64,000 nt of DNA, taken from NCBI GenBank assembly GCA_949316235.1, contig OX438751.1, forward strand, positions 2,524,413 to 2,588,412, read 5' to 3'. The position numbers were made by a program, and so were the translations under genes. Shown piece by piece: positions 46,810-56,625 of the stretch. Numbering within the stretch: the first letter of the stretch is position 1; each line of letters opens with the position of its first letter. Under the pieces are notes generated by a model. The model saw only the letters and a program-made list of their open reading frames with translations. It had not been told where the DNA came from and did no database searches. The DNA is from Oegoconia quadripuncta. Lineage: Eukaryota > Arthropoda > Insecta > Lepidoptera > Autostichidae.

Positions 46810-47280
46810 TTAGTTTAGTGTAGATAAATTATTAGTTACAGAATTATGTTGGCGTAAGTTACATGCGGTCAGAAACACATCAAAATGCTGACGAATAGTT
46901 GAAGTAGTGGAGTAAAAGTTGATATCCCCAATCATAATCGTCGGTAGCTCATAATTATGCAGCAACCTTTCGATGCAGTCCAATATTTGTGGGGGTAGAT
47001 AAACAACACAGCAAATGAACCTTGACGGACCCCTAGTCACATGAGCAGTCACTATTTCATCGTCTCGCGCGGCGCCGCAGTCAAGGCGTCGGGAGTAGGT
47101 TGGTCGCGCCGTGATCAGCACGCCGCCACCGCCGCGACCCACTCGTAAGACACTGAAATCCGCTGGGAATACTTGAGAATCAAGGACAGTGCTGTTAAGA
47201 CGGATTTCAGTGAGGGTCATGAGGTTGCTGCTAAACCCAGGCAAGCTATTTTTTATCAGTGCTAGCTTTCCTTTTAGCCC
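46810..47280 (-). mobile_element. LINE apurinic-type endonuclease fragment
   Basis: The minus-strand frame has LTEIRLNSTVLDSQVFPADF, then VLRVGRGGGGVLITARPTYS, ICCVVYLPPQ and TIMIGDINF. These are the middle motifs of the APE-type endonuclease at the N-terminus of non-LTR ORF2 (L-TEtWL, GGGV-I, Y-PP, GD-N). Truncated at both ends. It lies 3' of a family E C-terminal piece on the same strand, the reverse of the order in an intact element. Confidence 0.75.
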
Positions 47281-47351
47281 CCGGACCTTTTGATAGAATA
47301 GCTCATGTTTGCGTTGCCTATTCCTTTGTGTCTGCGCGAAAAAGCTTATCC

Positions 47352-47690
47352 TTAGCTACTTGAAGATTTAGGTCTGCGCATAAACCACTCTTGAAGGGAT
47401 TTGTTTTTCGGCCAGTTATTTGGTGCTACAAAAACCGATGAGAGTATCAGTGGAAAATCGGCAATAATTGAAGGTTCCAATGTCGTACTCGTTCGGGAAT
47501 ACCGCTGCAGGAAGTCCTTTCCACAGGGTGGTTGTACGTGGTAAGAAGTTTCTTGAGAAACGTACAGTGGTAGACTTCCACTCATCCAGGTGATGTGGAT
47601 GGAAATTTAATTTTCGGCGAGAAGTGTATCGGTTAAATTGAGCAGCGGGTATTAGCTCGAACAGTTCTTCAGAATAAATCTAGATTAGTG
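47352..47690 (-). mobile_element. LINE family E 3' fragment
   Basis: Reverse copy of the region at 42720-42920: [55 protein letters not shown] on the minus strand. Lies directly after the CWC22 3' end. Confidence 0.75.
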
Positions 47691-47838
47691 GTCAGGTGGC
47701 TTTACGAATGAAAATTGTTCTAATTTCAACATTAATTTATTCTATCAATATTTATATCTACAAAATGCTTCTTTAATTCTAGAAACAACATATTTACAAT
47801 GAATATTATATTCATTATTTCCAGACATTGAGTTGTTA

Positions 47839-47844
47839 TTTATT
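47839..47844 (-). promoter_or_regulatory. Candidate poly(A) signal of CWC22
   Basis: AATAAA on the minus strand about 82 bases after the CWC22 stop codon; a further AATAAA-type match lies near 47735. Confidence 0.45.
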
Positions 47845-47925
47845 ATACCTTGATACAAACACACAATTATCGTAAGTCACTTTTTATACATTTGCTTCTC
47901 ACTCAATCGCGACATAACACATTGT

Positions 47926-50900
47926 CTAACTAGCCCAATATCGTCCGCCTTCTAATTCTCTCCGTAAGCTACTCCCTCTTCTAATATCCCATCCATCTTC
48001 CAATTGCTTTCGTGAGCGTTTTTTAACTTTACTTCGTTTCCTACTCCTAGAATCATCTTCGCTTGAATCTTGTTTTTTCTTCCTATCTCGCTTACTTCGT
48101 GAGTCATCTGCATTCTTTCTATTTTCTTTCTCATATTTTTCTTCGTCACTGCTCGACTCGGATTTTTTGCCCTTTTTACGCCTTTTTTCTCTGTCATTGT
48201 TTCTGTCCGAATCCTCATCACTTGATTCTTCTTCGTCTTTCCTACTATTCTTTTTCTTTCCTTGGTTATCTGTACTCTGCCTATCTTTTCGTCTGTTTTT
48301 AATACATATCTCTTCACTAGAGATTAGTTGTGTTTTGCGTTTATCGTTCTTTCGTCTATTCTGATCCTCGTCACTCGAATCTTCAGCACCCTTTTTCTTT
48401 CTTCCGTCCTTATCTTTTTCCTTGTCACCTCTATTTTCTTTTTCACGGTGTTGATTTCTAGCTTGTTCATCTTGACTGGAGCTACGACTCCTGCTTCTTT
48501 TACGCCTATCATCTTTGTTATTCTTCTTTCTATTTCTTTGTTCATCCTCATCTGTTTCCGTCCTAGCTTTATCTTCCCGTTTAGACCTTGTATCTTTTTC
48601 ATTTTTAGATCTTACTTCGTCAGTGCTCTTCTCTTTTCGAGATCTAGACTCTTCTGTGTCTCTTCGCGACCTAGATTCCTCGCTATTTACATCGCGCCGC
48701 CTTTCGCCATCATATTCACGTTTACTACTTCTACAATCTTCTTTGCTCTTTTCGTTATCATCATTACTTCTAGACTTGGGATCTTCTTCCCTTCTAGATT
48801 TCGTGTCTTTTTCATTTCGAGGTCTAGCTCCGTCTGTGCTCTTTTCTTTTCTAAACCTTGATTCATCTGTATTCCCCATCGCCCTAGGATCCTCCGCATT
48901 TGTATCACGACGTTTTTCCCCATCATAATTACGTCTACTTCCTCTGAAATCTCCTCTATCTCCATCCCTATTATCTCTGTCATGTCGCCTCTCATATTCG
49001 CGATTCCTTCTAGATTCGTCGTCATCTTGCCTTCTGTCTTCCCTCCTTTTACCACTCTCATCTCTTCTGTCATCTCCGTTTCTCTGTTCGTAATCTCTAT
49101 TTCTACTTCTGTCATCATTTCGTCTAACGTCTCGAGGTTTGACAAAGTTATCATTATCTCTTTCTTGTCTGTCTGGTCGCGATCCAAATCTCCGAGCGTC
49201 CTTTCCATAGGTGTCGTAGAAGCCATCGTGTCCCCATCTGTCTGACTCCTTGTGGGACGCGTTCTCTTCAGGTGTTTTAGGAGTTTTATCTTTATCTTTG
49301 TTTTTATCTTTACTCTGTTTAGATTTATTACTCTTATCTTTCTTCTTTTTGTTGCTTTCATCTTCTGAAATAGAAATAAATAATGATCGTTGTATAATAA
49401 TCATAGCTATTGTGTCGTTAACTTTATTTCTGATTTTGATTGACAATACATTGTATTTTGTCTCCTGAATTTTTTGGCACTATGCAAACTGTCGATGTGT
49501 GCGGCGGAGTTTTTGAGAAGAATTGTGCCTTAATATTAGATACCAAGGAGAGGTCATCCGATAATGTTTGCGATATCTCTCATCATATCAGCCGAAAGAC
49601 GTCCACTGTTGGACAAAGGCCTTCCCCAAAGATATCTCTGCCACAGTGTTTGTTTGTTGTTTGAAAATGGTCTTTATTTCATATAAGTGTAATAATTACA
49701 TACAAATGGGTAGCCTTCCGAGTTTCGTATCACTGGCAGCTGTCAGACAAGTTTAGGATTGTCAAAAATATACTAAACTACTGTATGAATAGTCGTAGTG
49801 GCGTGAGTAGATGAAAAGGACACCATAACTGAGAGGCAAGCTGCTCACTTAGATACCCCTCTCCGCAGCCTCCAATATGCTTAGCCTTTGAAACTTGTTT
49901 AACTTTAAGGAAAAAGAAGGCTAGCTTGTTCTTGTTAAGCTGTGCCATTAATCTGATGTACTAACCACTAGAACTGGAGTCACTTGACGAGTCATCAGAA
50001 CTGGAACTTGAGCTGGAATCGGAGCTGGAGCTGCCCAAATTGATGTCAGTTATGGGGGCTGGCACATTCTGCAATGAGAAATTCGATTGTGAAATACTTG
50101 CCAACATGAATACCAGTTGAAATCAAATTGGCGTAATTCCTTGAATTCATAATGCACTTCCGCTGATATAGATTGAATCTGCTTTGGAATTTTCTTTAAG
50201 CCTTTAGGCGCCGGGTCGGTCTCCGGTGATGGGAAAACAATTGACTTTCAATTGTGTCTGCGTCGCGGCAGTTAACGTGTTAATATTTATTATTTATTCA
50301 CCTTAATTACTAATCGAATCATCTATATCTTAGTAACGACTGAAACGATTTCCATCAAACATGACTAAGAACTATCTCGCAAATACCAACATTCGGAATA
50401 ATTCGGACAGAAAATACTACTGTAAAACGGTTCAGCTATTTTGACGACAGACAAATTGCCCGAATCATTACTGAATGATTTTCGATGTGTTGTGACAAGA
50501 GAATTTGAAACAAAAATTTGTACTTGACAAACCTCAAACATGAAAATAGTAATTGATAATAAAAATAAGTTGTTATTCATAATAGGTGTTGTAGCTCGGA
50601 TTGGACCAAGGGTATTCCACTGTAATATAAGTAAATAATAAACAACAGAGTAAATGGTTATTAATTATATTACCTTCGGCATTTGCTTCAAGTGCTCACG
50701 TAATTCATCAGTAAGACCTCCCAAGCCGATTGATGTGAAAAAGTTTATTGAGAATCTTGTATTCTTTGGATTATCTCTTGGAAAAATTCCAGAGAACGCC
50801 TCCTGTAAACTCCTGAAATAGAAAAGCAAACAATAATTTACTAGCTTTAAAATCTTATAAATATGAAACGCCAATAAGAACTCACTGGTCTTTTAGACGG

Positions 50901-53896
50901 TCATTTAATTTCTTCAATCCCATATACTCTGCTAATTCTTGAAAGAGAATTTTGATATAAATGCGGCTGGAGCTGGTAGTGTCCTCTTCATTCAGTTTAA
51001 CACATTCCATCACTTCCCAGCTAATAGAATCAGTGAACAGTAGATGTGCAAAGAACTTGCTAACATTCCTCAATCTATTTGTATCCAATCTATGAGCTGT
51101 GCCATAGGAATCTTTAAAAATCTCTTCAAATGGTCCAATGTAGATTCTATTTATGTTACAAAACCGTTGTGCAAGTAAGCCATAGAATTTTTCATAGGTT
51201 CTTTGCTCAGCACAGCAATCAAGAAACATGTGGCAGAGTTCTATTTCTTGACCGGGTTTCAACTGCATCTTCATCAGTTTATGAGCACACTCCTCAAAGT
51301 CCAAACTGGAATTGATTGTCAGGTAAATAGTCCTTCGTAATGCAACTAAATTGGTTTCTGTTCTGTCAACTATTGTGACATCTTTCTGCTCTCCTTCATC
51401 ACCTTCCTCCTCTTCTGATTCCTCACTGCCACTTCCTCCAGACCCTTCTTCATCACCTGATTCAGCATCTGACCCGAGGATGTCTTTGCACAATGTTTTG
51501 TACTTCTCTTCATTTTCTTCATATTTGTCATCGAACTTGAAGACATCTGAAATTTTTAGATTAATCAAATTGGTTAGTGTGATGTGATAGAAAATGCATA
51601 CCACATAATTATGTGTCTGGAACAATTCCTACAGACAACAAATACGGAAGGTGCTGCTTGCTTCACTGTAAGGAGCTGCTGGAGCGCTGTATATATTAAT
51701 TAGGTTAGGGTTGAAATTAAGATAAATACCTCATTGTCTTAGGCCCGTATTAATAAACCTTTCTCAAGATTGAGAACAGTCTTGTGAATGCTCTCAAGTA
51801 AAACTTGAGACCTGACAAGCATGTGCACATTTAAGCAGTACTCACATGAGAGGTGCGCATATTAATAAACGAAACTCAAGACTATCATTCATTCGCCGCT
51901 GAGGCCTATACTTCAGAAGTGGTTTCAGCTGAGTAAACTTGGTTTATAAATTACCACGGAGGCTGAGATAGCGTCAACTTCTTAAGACGCATCATAGGTT
52001 ATACAGCCTCAAGACTTGTATTGAGATTGGTTTATTAATAAGGGCCATAATTACAACTGTCTACAGGTACGTGTACATATAGAGCGACATAGTTCAAGTG
52101 ACCAAGCTAACCAAACATTAGTCCTTGGGTGTGACTTTTAATGTTTGAAACAATATCCACAATTCACCTTTCGAAATATACAGAAATGTAATGCACAAGG
52201 TGACCGGGGGTAGACCTATCACCATTGAAATGTTCAAATCTATAAATGTTTTATGGTCTAACATCGCCTTTTACAACACCCATGGGTTGGTTCTATTCTT
52301 TTTACTTGCCAAAAGCACAGCAATGTATGTTTAACAAGTGAGAATACACATATATTACAAGATAGATAATTTTTTTTTTTTTCTAATTTTGATTTGGGGA
52401 CTTTTATACAAAGGGTATACGCCAGTCCCATCGTAACTCTTACTGACTTAATCTATTTAAATCTAGTTCTAGCGAGACACCAATGACTTCACAAAGGCAA
52501 ATAGACTCCGGGCAGCATTAGATTTTGGATGAGCTAGGATCTCATGGAATATTCCCCCATCTAGTCTATTTAGCCTCTGTTCCATCATCAGTGTCTTTCG
52601 TTGGTGCTCGTTCCGGACACATTCCACCAATATATGGTGCACATCTTCTACAATACCACACACCTCACAGTTAGGAGAGCTGGTCTTTTTCATGAGATAG
52701 CCAAACTTGTTTAGTGGCATGTGTCCAGACCTAAGCCTATGAGCTAAAACAATATAATAGAAAATATCATCACACAACATAGGCACGCCTGATGTGAGGA
52801 CTAATGTCAATATTTAATAATTACAGCCAAATTTAGATGTAATGTAATACTCACTAAGGATGTCCTGTGGATCAGTAGCATCATCCAGCATCAGCAGATG
52901 TGTGAACTGGTCCTCCTCAGGCACCAGCTCCAACTCCTCGATCAGGGCTGGATGGTCTTTAAACCCATCTTTCCACACTTGGAACATCACCTCAATCATA
53001 TACTGAACCCTTTTGTCCAACTGTCCCTCATGTAGAATATTCCTTAGCATCTCAAATATAGCATTCACACCTTTTGACGATACCTCTGTCAGCTTTTGAC
53101 CACATTCTTTTAGAAAAGCTATAGCGACTTCCACAGAGTCATCTGTCGGTGTTTCAACTAGCAGTGTCAGAAGTTCTAATGCTAATATCTCATGAGCAAC
53201 TCTTTGATTAACAAGATGAGCAATAAATGATGCCGAAGATATGCAAATAGGCTTGTCATTCCTTTTAAAACCCCTTTTAAACTGTATCACTAACCTTTTC
53301 AAAAGCAGCTCTCCAATATTTGGGAAGCGAGAGTTCACTGCGGCTACCAGGGCTGCATAAACATTAGTGAATGTAGGAGATGCAGATTGAGCTTGTATGA
53401 CTGACCGACATAATAGACCACGACCACGAACAATATTCTCCTTTAGTAACTCCTTGGTAATAATTCCTATGTTACCAACGTTGATTTTGTTGATATGCCC
53501 GTGTATGGACTTCTTCAAAGCTTCCCAAGCCAATCGCTGGTACGCAACAGATGATTTGTCTGTGATTTGAGCTTGCATCATGCGAAGACGCGCTGGCGGA
53601 ATGTAGGCGCCACCGGTTCTAGTATTTAACATGTCAGTATCTTTAGCTTTTCTCACGGGAAGCTCTTTGTTGACCTGCATCCCTTGCGGTGGCTCGTCAC
53701 GACGCCTCTCCTGTTTAAAGTGTATGTCAGGTGATCTAGACCTCGAAAGTCTACGTTTGCGCCTGGAATCTGTTTGGCGAGCACCCACAGGTGACCTGGA
53801 CCTGGAGCGAGCCCGTTTAGACCGCTTTTCCCTGGGATTATCGTCGTCATCACCATGTCGATCCTTTCTTCGCTTACCATCTTTATTTTCTTCCAT
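47926..53896 (-). CDS. CWC22: Pre-mRNA-splicing factor CWC22 (nucampholin)
   Basis: CWC22 is a spliceosome component that escorts eIF4A3 to the exon and so seeds the exon junction complex. Five exons, 53896-52855, 51546-50886, 50812-50674, 50068-49966 and 49364-47926, join in frame with GT-AG borders into 1127 residues. After an RS-rich N-terminus (SRSRSP repeats, 30-70) come [14 protein letters not shown], a MIF4G domain (about 118-300), the acidic linker [20 protein letters not shown] and an acidic Ser/Glu run. The MA3 domain follows (from about 418; [33 protein letters not shown]) and then [18 protein letters not shown], a hallmark of the family. A poly-Ser exon precedes a ~480-residue Arg/Asp/Lys/Ser tail. 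The start at 53896 (MEENKDG) is preferred over 53935. Intron 1 contains a LINE fragment and a MITE. Confidence 0.95.
51742..52046. mobile_element. MITE with terminal inverted repeats in CWC22 intron 1
   Basis: GGCCCGTATTAATAAACC at the left faces GGTTTATTAATAAGGGCC at the right. Internal segments CAAGATTGAGA / CAAGACTTGTATTGAG and CTCAAG... motifs are also mirrored. 305 bp, non-coding. Flanks read TTA on the left and ATAA on the right, suggesting a 2-3 bp duplication that cannot be fixed from one copy. Related to 35104-35400. Confidence 0.7.
52150..52335. repeat. Repeat shared with UTP23 intron (36370-36545)
   Basis: The blocks CTTTCGAAATA-ACAGAAA, CGCCTTTTACAACACCCA(T/C) and TTGGTTCTATTCTTTTTA match, in order, TTTCGAAATAATACAGAAAA, CACCTTTTGCGACACCCACC and GGTTCTATTCTATTTATG within the UTP23 intron. 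Class unknown. Confidence 0.5.
52469..52810 (-). mobile_element. LINE C-terminal fragment in CWC22 intron 1
   Basis: The minus-strand frame ends in a LINE tail: [20 protein letters not shown], then the complete cluster [20 protein letters not shown] and a stop. Sister of 4817-5302. Same strand as CWC22. Confidence 0.78.
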
Positions 53897-54079
53897 TTTG
53901 TGATTACTTGACCTACAAACTACAGTCACAATCACAAATATTTTAATTTGTAATGGTTAACATAAATTTTTATAAGAAAATTAACCAATAAACATGATAA
54001 ATACACGCAAATTACTAAAAAAACCTCAAAAACGCACGCACAAACAGGCAGCCATCTTGAGATTTTGTCAATTTCAATT

Positions 54080-54665
54080 TTTTTTATTCTCTCTCATCTC
54101 GCAGAAGGCAAAGGGATCTAAGCCCAAACAGCCATGTCTTATTTCTCTTATTTCTTCAGTTTATGTCAGTCTCAGTCAAAACAAGTAATTCGTCCTATAC
54201 TTGGCGTATACAGAGTCTAGGCACCGTCAAGTCATTCTTCAGTAGAGTGGCAAAATGCTTTACAAAAGATTTTGGCGGCTTCTTGTGGGAAACCGAAAGC
54301 TTCGTTACGCACTAGAATTTACACTTCCCTTCCTTGTACACCATCACTGACTTCTGCTGCACAATATTTTTCCATTATGAATGCACAAATTATAAGAAAT
54401 AAAATTAAAAATGCAACATCACTCTATAAGTTCCCGCCTAAAAGCCTTCTTTTTTTGACTCCTCTCGGAGAAGGCAAAGCGGTCTAATCCCATACAGCCA
54501 TGTCTTATTTCTGCAGTTTACTGTCAGTCAGTGTAGTCAGTCTCAGTTTAGACATTATCTGAGTAATCTGTGGTCTCAGTCAAAACAAGTCATACGTCGT
54601 TTACTTGGCGTGTAGAGTCTAGTCCCGGTCAGTCATTCTTCAGTAAAGTGGCAGAATGTTTTACG
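54080..54665 (+). repeat. Dispersed repeat X, tandemly duplicated, upstream of CWC22
   Basis: Two partial units follow each other. The segment AGAAGGCAAAG-G-TCTAA, CAGCCATGTCTTATTTCT and TCATTCTTCAGTA(G/A)AGTGGC occurs at 54103-54258 and again at 54468-54650. The first unit also has TTTTGGCGGCTTCTTGTGGG and GAATGCACAAATTATAAGAA, shared with 35458-35770 and 55500-55695. No ORF is conserved among copies. Confidence 0.6.
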
Positions 54666-55079
54666 CATGGACTTATTATTAAACAGGACTGAGTACTCGC
54701 CGCTGAAAAACGAGCCGAGCAGGATGTGTAACGTAGAGGCCGTTTGTCTCTGTCTAACAGGGTGACCACAATATATTTGTTACTTGGGACAAATGTTGTA
54801 ATAAAATATTTGTCAAAAAACTTTGGCGTTTTGACATTTGCCGGCGTGAGCCATTTATTTCGCATTTCTTCATTTTTTGGGAAACTGCAATAATAGTACA
54901 ACAGTCAGGACCCTAATCAATCACACATATTTCACATATTTCGACTCATTTCAAGAATTCATGGGCATCCTACTTCTTTGATTTACAAAAATATTATTTT
55001 TAGCTTACCTGTGGAAAGATATGTTGCAACCACCATAGGATTCACTTGGGCAAGTATAAACGCAACACTTTTTCACCAT
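54629..55079 (-). pseudogene. THAP-domain gene, probably truncated
   Basis: THAP domains are C2CH zinc-dependent DNA-binding modules found in cellular and P-element-derived proteins. Exon 1 (55079-55009) encodes MVKKCCVYTCPSESYGGC and NISFH, the expected start with the first two zinc ligands. It splices in frame (GT-AG, phase 2) to exon 2 from 54884, encoding SFPKNEEMRNKWLTPANVK. The second Cys-x2-His pair that should close the zinc site is not present: the frame instead runs into sequence resembling repeats and stops at 54629 after about 108 residues. Either further exons lie downstream and exon 2 has a hidden donor near 54772 (a GTAACA), or the gene was cut off by insertion. I favour a broken gene or remnant. 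Confidence 0.6.
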
Positions 55080-55499
55080 TTTACTCCTTTTACTTGTTAT
55101 AATATAACAAATACTTTAAAAAACTTTTAATGCAAAGAAAATTCAAAATCACACCGAACCGCCATGACGTGACATGCTTTTCAGGGTTACCATAAAAATA
55201 ACAAAATCGAAATAAAAATGTATGTTTTCTGTTTGATTTAAGAATATATGAAAAGAAATTAATGCGAATGTTATTTGTTTATTTATAATTGTTAAAATAA
55301 CATAAAATATAAGTGTTTCAATGGAATTTTTGAGTAGCCAAAACTGTTGATCATAATCATTTTTTTTGCTGGCAAGATGTAAGAACGAGACACACGGCCT
55401 CCGTTATTACTATCTCTCTCGGCTCGGATTTGCCTTTGTGTATGGTGCATCCAATTTAATACCTTATTGCGTTGACATAGTGATCATTTTCCTAAATGA

Positions 55500-55695
55500 T
55501 TCTTTTGATAGATATCAGTCCTGTTTAAATAATAAGTCCATGGTTTTACGAGACTTTGGCGGCTTATTGTGGGAACACGAAAACTTTGTTACTCACTATA
55601 ATTTACATTTCTCTTCACAAATCACTGACTTTTGCTGCACAATTTTCTGTATTCTGTGCCATTACTTTAGTTCCAAACACAGGTTGCACAAATTA
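55500..55695 (+). repeat. Dispersed repeat X, left part, interrupted by a Helitron
   Basis: CTTTGGCGGCTTATTGTGGG, TAATTTACATTTCTCTTCAC, TCACTGACTTTTGCTGCACA and GCACAAATTA match repeat X at 54285-54390. It resumes at 56570 as TAGAAATAAAAACAAAAATG, as the uninterrupted copy continues. Confidence 0.7.
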
Positions 55696-56569
55696 TCTAA
55701 CTGATATTATAAATGCGAAAGTTTATGTTTCTTGCTCAATCACGGCGAAACGGATAAACGGATTTGGACGAAATTTGGTATATAGGTAGACCATACCCTG
55801 GATTAAAACATAGGATGTTTTTTATACCTTATATTATCAGCGTTGTGGGGTCTCCCTGCAACTTTATGCTGAGTCAGATCCAATTCGTTGGCCTGGTACA
55901 GGGCACACATAAATTATAAAATTGTCTGGCTTTTTGTACTTTTATTGCTTGTTGTGAATTGTTTCTGTGTACCTTGTATTTCTGTCAGCGAATAAAGTTA
56001 TTCTATTCTATTCCTTATTACAATAAGAGCAGATTGCATATTTCAAGATGATTTCTCTACCTATGTGTAGAAATCTTACAGATGCGCTTTGTGCATTTAT
56101 AGTGCTGATGCAAGGTTGATAGTGACCATTGACATTTCTATTGCTATTCTTCCGTTAATGCACAACGGGTTGGTACTTGACCTCAATCACACCTGAAGTG
56201 AAGATGAGGTCGAAGGTGGAAGCGTACTCACCCGGAAAACCCAACACATTTGGAGGTCTGGCTATCTTATCTCTGACAACCGGAACACAACAATGCTATT
56301 AACATTGCTGCTTGGCGGCGGATTTAGATAAGATGGTGGTAGCTAACCAGGCGGACATTTAAAATGCCCTACCACCAACCAAACCGAGTACTTAAACATG
56401 TACCCCGCGACTTCCAGATCGTAAACCCAAGGTTGTTTACATTGAGCCATGGAGGCGCTTAAAACTATAGGATACTTTTTATCCCGATAAAGTGAATAGA
56501 TCCCGCGGGATAAACAAATTTCCGCGATAAAGCTATTCAACGCAGGCGAAGCCGCCGGCGGAAAACTAG
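55696..56569 (+). mobile_element. Non-autonomous Helitron with nested SINE-A
   Basis: Starts TCTAACTGATATTATAAATG and ends GAAGCCGCCGGCGGAAAACTAG, with the TC start and CTAG end expected of Helitrons, inserted between A and T. The left part has GCGAAACGGATAAACGGATT and AAATTTGGTATATAGGTAGA; the right part CTTTTTATCCCGATAAAGTG. A SINE-A interrupts it at 56155-56459. No Rep/helicase ORF. Confidence 0.8.
56155..56459 (-). mobile_element. SINE family A copy inside the Helitron
   Basis: Near full-length reverse SINE-A: ATGCACAACGGGTTGGTACT to TTGTTTACATTGAGCCATGG and AGGCG at the head. Younger than the Helitron that contains it. Confidence 0.85.
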
Positions 56570-56625
56570 TAGAAATAAAAACAAAAATGCAAAATCACTC
56601 GCCGAGTTCCCGACAAAAAGAGCAT

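Noticed and set aside
48063..49468. Several plus-strand frames up to 177 codons opposite the CWC22 tail
   Set aside because: They are antisense shadows of a biased Arg/Asp/Ser/Lys exon, giving Ser/Phe/Leu-rich nonsense with no domain.
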